A DNA stretch of 64,000 bases from UBA1952 sp965246765 (lineage in GTDB: Bacteria; Bacteroidota; Bacteroidia; Chitinophagales; Chitinophagaceae): assembly GCA_965246765.1 (NCBI GenBank), contig CBDFFJ010000005.1, positions 248,001-312,000 on the forward strand, written 5' to 3'. A program made the position numbers and the translations under genes. Under the pieces are notes generated by a model. It was not told the origin of the DNA. It saw nothing but the letters and a program-made list of their open reading frames with translations, and made no database searches. Numbering within the stretch: the stretch's first letter is position 1; every line of letters starts with the position of its first letter. Positions 1 to 9,347 of the stretch are shown one piece after another.

Positions 1-3000
1 ATACCAGATGGCGTAGTCAGAATTGCGCCTGCCGCTACATTGATATTCCCTGCGGCATACACCGGGTAGTTCACCCCGCCAATAAGGCTTGATGTGCTTC
101 TAAGTTCACCGCTGATGATGTTCAGATTGCCGGTAACGTAATTCGCGTAGGTGCCGCCCGGCGAGCCACTTACAACCTTATCACCGGTCAGGCCTGGCCC
201 TGTGTTTATTTCCAGATTTCCGAATGCAAAGCCGAGGCCCGCACCTTTAAGCGAAAACCCGGTGCTCGTATTGCCTGCTTCCGTCGTTACGCCTGAACCA
301 AGCCTGAATGTATGGCCCGTGCCGCAGCGCACCGGTGTGCCGGCAACGTTAGTATAGAGCGCATCGCTGTTGCTGCTCGTGTGCGGGTCGGTAATGGTGA
401 AGGTGCCGCCGGTAAGGTTAAAGCGGTGGCCTACAGCATTCAGGCTGACAATAGGTGTGTACTGCGCTACGCTATTGGCGGCTACGCCTCCCGCATTACC
501 GTCCACGATGATGTCTCCGCCGGATTGACTGATGTTTGAGAGAGGGTTGGTGCTTAGCCTGCCCGCCACCTTCAGCGTGCCACCGCTCATCTCAAGGTCG
601 CCCTGCTCAAACTTCAGGAAAGCATTATTGTTTACCGTCCCTACAGTCAGGTAGCCGCCGGTTATTAGCTTAAGCTTACCCATGCCATAGACGTATGCAC
701 CCGCGCATTGCGCGCCCGTGCTATCCACAGTTACGGTATGGCCGGGCATGATGTAGGCAGTGTCTCCGCCGCCCGGCACAATGCCCGCGCGCCAGGTTGA
801 TGCGCTGAACCAGCGGCCACTTTGCACGGAAACATTGTTGACCAGATTAGCCGCGTTCGTACCAATCTGGAATGGCCCTGCCGTAAGACTTATCAGGCTA
901 AGGCCACTCCGTTGCGCGCCAGGCGTCGCTGTGCCCGCCTGATGTGTGCCTGCCACGGCATTACCCTGCACCAGCCTGTTTTCTGAAGGCGTTACCGACA
1001 CATATGCCGTAGGCGCTACTGCCGCGGCTTCAAAAGATGTGGCGTTAGGCGTGCCGTACAATACGCTTGCTGCCCACGAGTCTTTAATGCGCCTCGTAAC
1101 CGTATAGCTGCCGTCTGCGATGCTTACGGTATCCACGGCGCTGCCGGCATCCGTGTAAGTAACGCCAATGAGTCCGCCTACGGTTGGGAAGTTTCGTTCT
1201 ATATGGAAGCTGCGGTCAAGGCCGGTGGGACTGATGAAGGGATACTGTCCGCCGCTTGTGCCTGGGTCTGCCCCGCCGCTGATGCTGCTGCCGGAGCTAG
1301 AAGCGGTGTGCCAGATGGCGTATTGCGTGCCTGGCATAATACCGGAGCCTGCTATTTGAGTCATGCTTCCCGGGCCTGCATTCTGGGTGCCTTTGATAAA
1401 GGTGCCGCTGCTCATGCTCACCCTGCCCTGCAGGAAGCTGAGCATGGATGTTACAGACGCGCCTGCCACATTGAAGCCCACAGTATTGAGCGGTGCTATC
1501 GTAACACCGCCCGCGCTGCTGTTGTTGACGGTAAGGGCATAAAAGTTAGCTGCCGGCGGTGTTGCGTCTATAAAATTGCCGCTGCCGCCTATGCTTTGCG
1601 CGACAGTAGCCGGTGATGCTGTGCCGGCTATGTACCGCTGCAATGCGAGCGTACCGGAATTCACTGCATCCAGCGTACCGCCGCCATTTACGATAATGTT
1701 CCCGGCTACTGACAGGCCATTGCTGGTCGGGATTTTTAGCCAGCCGCCGCTATTGATGGTCAGGTCGCCAAGAATGCCAGCTGCATTGCTGAACCTTACG
1801 CTGCGCTTGCTGGAATTAAGCGGTCCGTTCACTATTATGTTTTGAAAGGCCATTGAAGCAGCGCCGCCCTCTACGTAAAAGCCGCTATTGTTGGCGGAAG
1901 TGTCCGCGCTCACGGCATTGCCGAAAATAACGGTATGGCTGCCGCTGGCCGGAAATGCCGCTGTAGCGCAGCTGAGGGAATAGCCGGATAAGGGCACTGG
2001 CGGGTCAACGATAGTAATACTGCCCCCAGTAAGTGAATAGGTAGAGCCGCCGGCTGGAAAGGCAATTGCGGAATAGGTTGTGCTGGTACCGGCATTGCCC
2101 CGGTCATTGGGGTCAATGATGATACTACCTCCGCTTTGCGTAAAGCTGTTTCCCGTCACATTGATGATAGCGCCATTTACAGCCAGTGTGCCGCCGCTTA
2201 CGGATAGCGTGCCTGCGTTGTAAAGCTGGTAATTGCGCACAGTATCACAGCCAACGGTTAGTGTACTAGCCTGGACACTAAGACCGCCACCTGGCATCAA
2301 CGCCAGATTTTTAGCGCTTGCGGCCGTCGCGTTTACCGTAACAGTATGGCCTGCCTTAATCAATACATTCTCGCAGGATGTGCCGGGACTGATGCCGCCC
2401 ACCCAGGTGCTCCCGGCGCTCCACGGGCCGCTTTGCGTACTCTGGAAGCTTTTGTCAATACCGAAGCGCAGCACTTTAGGCGCGATGGCGCGTTGAATAT
2501 CCGACCATAGGAGGGCAGTCTTATTTGCCTGCGGCAATATGTCTGTCCCGCTGCCAAAGTCGTTCGGGCCAACGGTGAGTATGGATGCCGTATCGCTAAC
2601 AATGCGCAGTCCCTGTGTCAGCGGTAGGCTGCTCAGGCCCTGACCGCTGATGCGGATGCTATTGATGCCCAGGTTGCCATTGGAGAATGTTGTTGAGCCC
2701 AGAGTATGGCTTAATTGCCAGGAGGCCCTGCTTACCTGCACGATGTTGGAGCCATTGTCCGTAAAAGGTGTCACGGCCGATGTGCCAAGAGAATCGGTGT
2801 ACGTAACCGTGGCGTAGCCGCCGAAGGTCAGGCCCGGCGTTGCGATGTAGAGATTACGGCTATTATTGGAAGCCCCCGCTGGGTTTATAAAAGGGAATAA
2901 GCCCGTATTTGAGCCGATGCTAAAGGACGGTGTAGGTATCCAGCGCCGAAATGTGCCGCCGGTGAAGCCGCCGTTGCCGTTGATAATTTGTCCCGTGCTG

Positions 3001-6000
3001 CTGCTGCTGCCGAGCACAAAAGTATCCGCGCCAATATTGATGCGGCTCAGTTGTGAGCCGAAGCGCAGGCTTGTAGTTACCGTTACCGGCCATGCATGCC
3101 ATCCACTGCCGCTGAAGGTAACGCCGCCGGAGCTGCTATTGTTGAAATAAAGGCCGCTGAAAGCTGCGCCCGTACCGCCGGCAGTGGCAAGATAGGCGCC
3201 GCTGCCACTGATGGTTTGTGCCTGCGTACCGGTAAGGCCGAGGTAGCCACCGGAGCCGATTACGAGCGTGCCGTTATTGGTAAGATTGCCCTCTGCATTG
3301 AAGTAAAGAAGGCTTGCATTGCACCGCAGCTCTCCGCCCGTGAGAATAGATACGTTGCCAGCGACGGTAAAATCCGCAGCAAGCGATGCGTAACGTTTGT
3401 TGCTTGCGTTAACGCTGTTATTGACTACCAAGTCGCGGAATTTGTAGGTGCTGTTTGCCAGGTAAAAGCCGTTGGTGCTGCTGCTGGCATCGGTGCTTAC
3501 GCCATCGCCAAGCTGCAGGGTATGGGTGCCGGTCGCGCTGCCGATTACAGTTATTGCAAGGCTTGCGTCGGAAGTATTAGGTGCGGGCGGGTCAACAATA
3601 GTCAGGGTGCCGCCGCTTAAGTTGAGCTGGCCCGCACTGGCATTTAGTATCGGAACGGCGCCTCTGAGGGAGGTCGCCGCTACGCCGCCATTATTGGCGT
3701 CAATACGGAAATTGCCGCCGCTCTGGTTTAGTACAGAAGTGCTGCTATGTTGCGTGTAGCCACCGTTGACGGCAAGCGTACCCCCACTTAGCGTAAGCGT
3801 GCCGAAGTTAGTAAGCATGGAGCTTTTGGCGCTGCCGCAGCCAACAGTGAATGTGCTGCCTGATTGCACCAGTGCCCCGCCGGCATTGATGAAAAGATAT
3901 CCTGATGCCGCATTTACGCCGCTCACTGTTACGGTGTGTCCGTCATCAATAATTACCTCGTCGCAGAGGCCGGGCACAACTCCGCCAGTCCACGTGCCGG
4001 CGGAATCGTAGGCGCCGCTCTTAAGACTTGTAAATGTCTTTGGCATCCCGAAATAGACGGTAGCCGCTGATGAGAAGCTGCCTGCCGTTGTGCTTGCCTT
4101 GACTGCAAGCGGCGAGAGCGGCGTGCCAGAGCCCGTATCGCCGGCGCCAACAGTCAGAAATGAAGAGGTAGCGCCGGTAATGCGGGCCAGATATGGATTA
4201 GGCGGCAGGGCGGCGCCCTCAGCATTAATGAGGATGCTCAACGCAGCAGTAGTCGGCAATATTCCGCTCTGCCCAATTGTCCAGTTTGACTTGCTTACCT
4301 GAGCGATGCTTGCTCCATTGTCAGTAAACGGTGTTACGGGGGTGGTACCTGCAACAGCGGTATGCTTTACGCTCAAGGTGCCGCCGGTTGTGATGGTACC
4401 GGCTGTGATAGCCGTCACGTTGCGGGAAGCATTTCTGGTTGGTGAAGCCGCGTTTACGAATGGAAAGACAATGGAAGTGGTTGATGTAGTGAGCCACTGT
4501 CTGAAAGTGCCGCTTGTGAAGCCACCGGAATTAAGCACAAATGTGCCGCGGCTTGCGGCGGATGTGCCCAGTGTGAAAATGCCTGTGCCGATACTGATAC
4601 GGTTCAGCGTATTGCTAAATAGCAACGTACCGTTCACTGTGCCGGGCAGAGCGTTCCAGGTATTGCCTGAGAATGTGATGCCGGCTGTGCTGCTGTTGTT
4701 AAAAGTGAGGTTTGCAAATGAAGCTGTAGGCGAAGTGACAGCATTCCGGAAGATGCCGGCGCCGCTCACATTCTGCGCTATAGGCGTGCCAGAAGTGACA
4801 TTTCCGAGCGAAATTTTCTGGAATGCTAATGTGCCAATGGTAGTCAGCGTACCATTATTTGTAAGATTGCCTGCCAGGCTAAGCGTCTTGGTAGCAGGTA
4901 TTGTAGCGATGCCGCCTGGCATAATAGTCAGGTCGCCCGCAATAACCATATCACTGTAGAAGTTGAGCGTCCGGTTGACATTAGAGGATGCATTGTTGTT
5001 GACAACTACATTATTAAACCTGAAGCCCGGATTGCCATAGGTCGTAATGACGTTCATCGCGGTGCCGTAGGTGGGAGAATAGGTGCTTACGCCATCGCCA
5101 AATTGTACGGTATGGGTGCCGCCGGCCGTGTAATCGGCACTGCAGACAAACACCGCAGCCGTAGAGCCTGAGATGTCCGGTGGATTACGAATCAAAATTG
5201 TCCCCCCGGTAAGGTTCAGACTACCGTCCAAAGTGACGGCCTCATTGAGTTTCGGAAACAGCGTAGAACTAGAGCCAAATCCTGTCACGCTTATCAATCC
5301 AGCCGTATGTGCAAAAGAACCGGTAGCCTTGAAGCAGCCTTCAATAATCAGCTTGCCGCCGCTCACAGTTAACGCGCCGTAGCTAATGAGATTATTATCC
5401 ACGGTGCCGCAGCCGATGGAGAGCGAATCCCCGTTTATTGTGAGTCCGCCACCGCTTTGAACGGTGAGCGGAGCGGCGGAAGCGGTGGCATTATTGACCG
5501 TCACAGTATCGCCGCTATTGATGACGACGGCATCGCAGCCCGCGCCGGGCGAAAAGCCGCCTTCCCAGATGCTATTGTCTTCCCATGCGCCTGATGCAGT
5601 GGTGTTAAAGACGTGCTGGGAACCAAAATGCAGCTCTGTCGGTGTGGCGCTGATATCCGAAGCCGCGATGTTGGATTTGATCGCGCCCGGAACCGCCGCC
5701 GTGCCTGAGGTGCTTGTGGTTGCGTAGGGAAATATTGCGCCAGTAGCGCCTGTTATTCGGACGCCCGCCTTTGATGGATAGGTATTCAGGCCAGTGCCGG
5801 CGAGTCCTATTGACCATGTGCCGGTGCCAATGTTGACGCTGCTCTGTGAGACAAGCCATTTATCGTTGCTTATCAACGTTACCCTTGTTCCATTGTCATT
5901 AAAAGGAGTTGTATAATAATTGCCTGCGGCCGGTACATAAGTAAGGCTCACAAGGCCGCCCGTGCCGTAAGTGAGATTAGGGGCGCTGACGGATGCCCAC

Positions 6001-7322
6001 CTACTCATAAACGCAGGGTTTGACGGCGAGGGAGAGGTGAACGGGAAGTACGCTGTTGAGATCGTGGCATAGGGAGCATATGGTGTTAGCCAGCATCGCA
6101 CCGTTCCACCGGTAAAGCCACCGTTGCCGGAGTAAAGTGTGCCGGGATTAGCCGGGCTGGTACCCAATGTAAATGTATCGCCCGGTGGCATGCTGACTCT
6201 GGCCGCTGTGCCGAATTTGGTACTCACGGTACTTGGCTCAGTGCTCCAGTTATTTGTGGTGATGCTAACCCCGGCGCTGTTGGGGTTGGAAATAATAAGA
6301 CCGGAAAAGTTTGCGGTTACGGAAGCTGCGACTGTATTATCCCTAAAAATTCCATTGCCGCTAATTGTTTGCAGCGCAGTGCCGTTTAACTCTAATGTTC
6401 CGGTTGTGGTCAGGATGCCGTTATTAATCAGATTGCCGCCGACCAAAATGGTATAAGGTGACACGATCCTGAACTCGCCGCCGCTGTTTATCACTAAATC
6501 GCCGGTAATGAATTGATTGGCATTAACGCCGTAAGTCGTTACCCATCTGTTCGTTGCGTTGCCTCCGTTAACTACCACCTTTCCCGCCTTCAGGTCGCCG
6601 GTAGCCGAAGCACCCAGATACAAGCTGAAGCCATCCGCATTGCCTCCAGGAGTCGTACTGCTCCCGTCTCCCAGCTGTAATACATGTGCGGCGCTCGCGG
6701 TTATGCTAGAAGACCCAACGCATTGCAGCGCATATACGCTAGTGCTACTGCCCGCCGGCGGGTCAACGATAGTGAGCGTACCACTGTTTAAAGCGATGTA
6801 AGCGCCGGAGCCGCCTAGCTTTACCAGCGATGTGCCCGCTACGGATGTTGCCGCGATGCCGCTGTTGCCGTCCACCACAATGCTGCCTCCGTTCTGTATT
6901 AACTGCCCCGCAGTGTCCTTCAGATTTCCATTGATAATCAGCTTTCCTCCGCTCATAGTGAGTGTGCCGGAGCTGCCTATGGCCATCGTGGCTGTGTTGC
7001 CAATAGCCTGCGAAACGGTAAGGCTATCGCTTCCCGAAAGAGTAAGGGTACCATTGGCAATGAAAGGAATATAAGTAATGCTACTGCCGATATAAAGCCC
7101 GCCGACCACAGCCGGCGCGCTGAGCGTAAGGCTTGCGCCGTTGCCCACCACAAATATGTCGGCGCTGGAAATGCTTGCCGGCGCGGCGCCGGTGCCATTC
7201 GTTGCCGTGCCCCAACTGCTAAGGTTATTGAAGTCTGTAGCGGTAGGCTTAGAATAGTATGTTGTCTGAGCTTGGGTGAAGTAAGCAAGCAGCAGCAGGG
7301 CAGGGAGGAGAAATTGTCTCAA
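1..7322 (-). CDS. Giant secreted repeat protein, N-terminal part (runs off the left edge)
   Basis: One frame is open on the minus strand from a TTG at 7322 to the window edge, about 2,440 codons without a stop. No in-frame ATG lies near the start, and the TTG begins a good signal peptide (MRQFLLPALLLLAYFTQAQ). The rest is rich in G, T, S, N and V with short beta-strand-like phrases (GGTLTIVDPP, GHTVTV, SGGKL). It is built of about 530-residue units: the motif WxGGxxPGxxCDxVxIxxGHTVTV recurs near 5590-5510, 3990-3930, 2420-2345 and 800-735, with a variant after the signal peptide. TIVDPP-type anchors recur near 6770, 5190, 3600, 2010 and 395. This fits a secreted parallel beta-helix adhesin or surface-layer protein of Bacteroidota. 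The C-terminus, where a type IX sorting domain might be, is outside the window. Function is inferred from architecture only. Confidence 0.85.
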   Translation of the reverse strand, partial: MRQFLLPALLLLAYFTQAQTTYYSKPTATDFNNLSSWGTATNGTGAAPASISSADIFVVGNGASLTLSAPAVVGGLYIGSSITYIPFIANGTLTLSGSDSLTVSQAIGNTATMAIGSSGTLTMSGGKLIINGNLKDTAGQLIQNGGSIVVDGNSGIAATSVAGTSLVKLGGSGAYIALNSGTLTIVDPPAGSSTSVYALQCVGSSSITASAAHVLQLGDGSSTTPGGNADGFSLYLGASATGDLKAGKVVVNGGNATNRWVTTYGVNANQFITGDLVINSGGEFRIVSPYTILVGGNLINNGILTTTGTLELNGTALQTISGNGIFRDNTVAASVTANFSGLIISNPNSAGVSITTNNWSTEPSTVSTKFGTAARVSMPPGDTFTLGTSPANPGTLYSGNGGFTGGTVRCWLTPYAPYATISTAYFPFTSPSPSNPAFMSRWASVSAPNLTYGTGGLVSLTYVPAAGNYYTTPFNDNGTRVTLISNDKWLVSQSSVNIGTGTWSIGLAGTGLNTYPSKAGVRITGATGAIFPYATTSTSGTAAVPGAIKSNIAASDISATPTELHFGSQHVFNTTASGAWEDNSIWEGGFSPGAGCDAVVINSGDTVTVNNATASAAPLTVQSGGGLTINGDSLSIGCGTVDNNLISYGALTVSGGKLIIEGCFKATGSFAHTAGLISVTGFGSSSTLFPKLNEAVTLDGSLNLTGGTILIRNPPDISGSTAAVFVCSADYTAGGTHTVQFGDGVSTYSPTYGTAMNVITTYGNPGFRFNNVVVNNNASSNVNRTLNFYSDMVIAGDLTIMPGGIATIPATKTLSLAGNLTNNGTLTTIGTLAFQKISLGNVTSGTPIAQNVSGAGIFRNAVTSPTASFANLTFNNSSTAGITFSGNTWNALPGTVNGTLLFSNTLNRISIGTGIFTLGTSAASRGTFVLNSGGFTSGTFRQWLTTSTTSIVFPFVNAASPTRNASRNVTAITAGTITTGGTLSVKHTAVAGTTPVTPFTDNGASIAQVSKSNWTIGQSGILPTTAALSILINAEGAALPPNPYLARITGATSSFLTVGAGDTGSGTPLSPLAVKASTTAGSFSSAATVYFGMPKTFTSLKSGAYDSAGTWTGGVVPGLCDEVIIDDGHTVTVSGVNAASGYLFINAGGALVQSGSTFTVGCGSAKSSMLTNFGTLTLSGGTLAVNGGYTQHSSTSVLNQSGGNFRIDANNGGVAATSLRGAVPILNASAGQLNLSGGTLTIVDPPAPNTSDASLAITVIGSATGTHTLQLGDGVSTDASSSTNGFYLANSTYKFRDLVVNNSVNASNKRYASLAADFTVAGNVSILTGGELRCNASLLYFNAEGNLTNNGTLVIGSGGYLGLTGTQAQTISGSGAYLATAGGTGAAFSGLYFNNSSSGGVTFSGSGWHAWPVTVTTSLRFGSQLSRINIGADTFVLGSSSSTGQIINGNGGFTGGTFRRWIPTPSFSIGSNTGLFPFINPAGASNNSRNLYIATPGLTFGGYATVTYTDSLGTSAVTPFTDNGSNIVQVSRASWQLSHTLGSTTFSNGNLGINSIRISGQGLSSLPLTQGLRIVSDTASILTVGPNDFGSGTDILPQANKTALLWSDIQRAIAPKVLRFGIDKSFQSTQSGPWSAGSTWVGGISPGTSCENVLIKAGHTVTVNATAASAKNLALMPGGGLSVQASTLTVGCDTVRNYQLYNAGTLSVSGGTLAVNGAIINVTGNSFTQSGGSIIIDPNDRGNAGTSTTYSAIAFPAGGSTYSLTGGSITIVDPPVPLSGYSLSCATAAFPASGSHTVIFGNAVSADTSANNSGFYVEGGAASMAFQNIIVNGPLNSSKRSVRFSNAAGILGDLTINSGGWLKIPTSNGLSVAGNIIVNGGGTLDAVNSGTLALQRYIAGTASPATVAQSIGGSGNFIDATPPAANFYALTVNNSSAGGVTIAPLNTVGFNVAGASVTSMLSFLQGRVSMSSGTFIKGTQNAGPGSMTQIAGSGIMPGTQYAIWHTASSSGSSISGGADPGTSGGQYPFISPTGLDRSFHIERNFPTVGGLIGVTYTDAGSAVDTVSIADGSYTVTRRIKDSWAASVLYGTPNATSFEAAAVAPTAYVSVTPSENRLVQGNAVAGTHQAGTATPGAQRSGLSLISLTAGPFQIGTNAANLVNNVSVQSGRWFSASTWRAGIVPGGGDTAYIMPGHTVTVDSTGAQCAGAYVYGMGKLKLITGGYLTVGTVNNNAFLKFEQGDLEMSGGTLKVAGRLSTNPLSNISQSGGDIIVDGNAGGVAANSVAQYTPIVSLNAVGHRFNLTGGTFTITDPHTSSNSDALYTNVAGTPVRCGTGHTFRLGSGVTTEAGNTSTGFSLKGAGLGFAFGNLEINTGPGLTGDKVVSGSPGGTYANYVTGNLNIISGELRSTSSLIGGVNYPVYAAGNINVAAGAILTTPSG

Positions 7323-7483
7323 GATAAGTATGTTAACTGTTTGTAAATGTCTCGTTTTTGTATCATTGATCCTAAGCCTTATTAAGTAAATACAATGCAG
7401 TAATAATAAGCGGTGGATTACGCTTCAGGCTCTATCTACGCGAGAATGATTAGCCAAAAATCATCTTAACTTGAACCCTATAC

Positions 7484-7516
7484 AGAGTGGCACCGCGGTT
7501 GCGCCACGCGACCTCC
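7484..7516 (+). other. Structured element resembling a T-box antiterminator core
   Basis: On the plus strand AGAGTGGCACCGCG (7484-7497) is followed by CGCG (7507-7510) and a CTCC (7513-7516). CGCG can pair with CGCG and GAG with CTC, leaving a TGGCACC-like bulge as in T-box antiterminators. GTGGC (7487-7491) can alternatively pair with GCCAC (7503-7507). No aminoacyl-tRNA synthetase or amino acid gene lies downstream on this strand and no Stem I is seen, so this is only a resemblance. It may equally be a dispersed structured repeat read from the minus strand. Confidence 0.25.
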
Positions 7517-7691
7517 TTGAGTAACTGCGTAGTTATGCTAAGGGTGAAACTGAAAATTAGTGTAGACAATCTTTCTCCAGTTAGAGTTTAATTGCCATGT
7601 TGCTATATTGCATGTTTAATGCATTTATTGCTTGCAGACCCTCAATAAAGTCGTTCAAACTCTGTAAAGACCTGCCGACACAGTAGCAGAG

Positions 7692-7719
7692 CGGCTTCCA
7701 GCGAGTGGAAGCCGTTTTT
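7692..7719 (+). terminator. Hairpin with T-run, terminator-like
   Basis: A perfect 9-bp stem (CGGCTTCCA with TGGAAGCCG, loop GCGAG) is followed directly by TTTTTGTTTTTG on the plus strand. This is the form of an intrinsic terminator. No plus-strand gene precedes it, so it either ends an unrecognised short plus-strand transcript or is a relic. Confidence 0.5.
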
Positions 7720-7863
7720 GTTTTTGCGGGTGACTTAAAGGATTTTGTGACTAAGTGATGAACCCTTTGCATTATGATAATGTATCTGAGTCTGGTTTAT
7801 AGACGAGCCTAAGAGTCATCAGATAATTACACTGAGGGTGTGCGTTGCTAAGGGCCCCGGCAA

Positions 7864-8934
7864 TCAATCTTCCCTACTACCATCATCCGCCATACGTACA
7901 ATCCGCGGGCGGAAACGGGCTATTATGTCAACAAGATCCTGCTGGGCATTCATCACTAAGTTGATGTCCTTATAGGCCATCGGCGCTTCATCAAGTCCGG
8001 CACCGATCAGGCTTACGCCGCATTCCTTCAGGATGGCGCGCATCGCATCCTTGGTGATCGTCTTCACTGCTTGCGTGCGGCTCATCTGCCGGCCGGCACC
8101 ATGCGATGCAGAATTAATGGAAGCTTCCTCACCACGGCCCCGCACTAGAAACCCGGGCGCGGTCATACTGCCGGGAATGATGCCCATCACATCTTTACCG
8201 GCTGGTGTAGCACCCTTTCGGTGTACCAGTACTTCTTCACCATGCCATACTTCCTTCCAGGCAAAATTGTGGTGGTTCTCTACGCGCGCCAGCACCTGTC
8301 CGCCTATAGCCTTCACGAGCTTATTGTGGATGATCTCATGACAGGCCGATGCGTAATCACCGGCAAGGTTCATGGCCAGCCAGTACTCCTGTCCTGATTC
8401 TGAATCCAGGCTCAGGTAGGCCAGGTTAGCCGCTTCCTGCGGCAATTTGCAGAGCTGCTTTGCCAGCTTCGTATAGTGACCGGCTATGGTGGCACCGAAG
8501 CCACGAGAGCCGGAGTGCGACAGTAATGCCAGATACTTACCTGCATCTACATTCAGCACTTCGTCACGCTGTGCAAATTCAATAATGCCCCATTCCACGA
8601 AGTGGTTGCCGCCACCTGAACTCCCTAATTGCGAATAAGCCTTGTCGTGCAAAGCCCTGATGAAAGGAGCGATATTGAATTCGTTCCGGTCGAGCACCGC
8701 ATGGTCTGCCTTGTACTGGCCATGGAAGCCTGCGCCGGCACCAAACTTCGTGTGTGCAATCAGCTCGCGCTTGTACTTTGCCTCGTTCTTCAGGAGATGC
8801 GTATCGGGAATATCAAACACGGTCAGGGCCATACGGCAGCCAATATCTACGCCTACGCCGTAGGGAATGATCGCATTCCGGGTGGCCAGCACACCGCCGA
8901 TTGGCAGTCCGTAGCCCTGGTGGGCATCGGGCAT
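7864..8934 (-). CDS. rtcB: RtcB family RNA ligase, C-terminal 356 residues (split gene)
   Basis: RtcB joins RNA 2',3'-cyclic phosphate or 3'-phosphate ends to 5'-OH ends using GTP and Mn2+. This fragment carries all recognisable catalytic blocks: GVGVDIGC (metal-binding Asp/Cys), GGGNHFVE, SHSGSRG, the HH of VENHHNF, and SHGAGR with the His expected to be guanylylated. It begins MPDAHQGYGLPIGGV, which in intact family members lies about 115 residues into the protein. Its ATG overlaps the stop of the upstream fragment (TAATG), so the two could be translationally coupled. A single missing base explains the split (GCTTAATG instead of GCTTTAATG). Together the halves give about 470 residues, the normal family length. 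The gene follows a slipin gene on the same strand. Confidence 0.9.
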   Translation of the reverse strand: MPDAHQGYGLPIGGVLATRNAIIPYGVGVDIGCRMALTVFDIPDTHLLKNEAKYKRELIAHTKFGAGAGFHGQYKADHAVLDRNEFNIAPFIRALHDKAYSQLGSSGGGNHFVEWGIIEFAQRDEVLNVDAGKYLALLSHSGSRGFGATIAGHYTKLAKQLCKLPQEAANLAYLSLDSESGQEYWLAMNLAGDYASACHEIIHNKLVKAIGGQVLARVENHHNFAWKEVWHGEEVLVHRKGATPAGKDVMGIIPGSMTAPGFLVRGRGEEASINSASHGAGRQMSRTQAVKTITKDAMRAILKECGVSLIGAGLDEAPMAYKDINLVMNAQQDLVDIIARFRPRIVRMADDGSRED

Positions 8935-9281
8935 TAAGCACCGGCAACCGTCACCGGCAGCTTCATCGCAACATCCATCTGACGACGTGCGCCGTCTTCA
9001 ATATGCTCTGCGCCATACACAGCATAGGTATGGGGCTGATCGTTGAGCGGAATGGTAGTGTCAACAATCGTAGCTGCTTCTATCATAGAAGCGGCCACTG
9101 GCTGTAATACTTCATCGTCGAGAAAGCTCTCCGGATAGTCCTTTAGCCTCTTCATTATTGCCATCACATCCCCTTTGGGTGCATCAGTCATCTTTGCCAC
9201 AGCTTCCATGGCCATGCCCAGTATCTTATCTTCTTTATAGCCAATAGCCAAGAGGTCACGGGCTTTTACGGATTGGTTCAT
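8934..9281 (-). CDS. rtcB: RtcB family RNA ligase, N-terminal 115 residues (split gene)
   Basis: This is the N-terminal part of the RtcB ligase. It ends ...MKLPVTVAGA then stops, where intact homologues continue with LMPDAHQGYG. The continuation is present in the next frame, starting at the overlapping ATG at 8934. The fragment holds no catalytic residue on its own. Whether two polypeptides assemble, ribosomes shift, or the sequence has a one-base deletion cannot be told from the sequence. The start ATG at 9281 begins MNQSVKARDLLAIGY. The slipin gene ends 66 bp upstream, so the two genes probably form one transcript. Confidence 0.8.
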   Translation of the reverse strand: MNQSVKARDLLAIGYKEDKILGMAMEAVAKMTDAPKGDVMAIMKRLKDYPESFLDDEVLQPVAASMIEAATIVDTTIPLNDQPHTYAVYGAEHIEDGARRQMDVAMKLPVTVAGA

Positions 9282-9347
9282 TGTCTTCTTATTTAGATTG
9301 GGTTCTTAAATATCGCCGGGTTTATGTTTCAAGGCCCGGCGATCTAA

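Larger units (their letters stand above)
7323..7863. other. Intergenic region between giant protein gene and rtcB
   Basis: This 541-bp stretch has no convincing gene. A 63-codon minus frame at 7581-7772 is present but has no recognisable domain. It holds a structured GC-rich element near 7484-7516 and a strong plus-strand hairpin with a T-run at 7692-7719, described separately. The leader of the giant protein gene should lie at its left end; I see no clear promoter there. Confidence 0.5.

Noticed and set aside
151..7074. Many open frames on the plus strand over 1-7.1 kb
   Set aside because: They are shadows of the long minus-strand repeat gene, which lacks stops over 7.3 kb and has a signal peptide and repeated motifs.
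7484..7516. True T-box riboswitch
   Set aside because: Only the antiterminator-like core is visible. No Stem I specifier loop is seen and no amino acid or synthetase gene lies downstream on that strand.
7581..7772. A 63-residue protein gene on the minus strand
   Set aside because: No domain, no signal peptide and no clear ribosome binding site, and a strong hairpin lies inside the frame.
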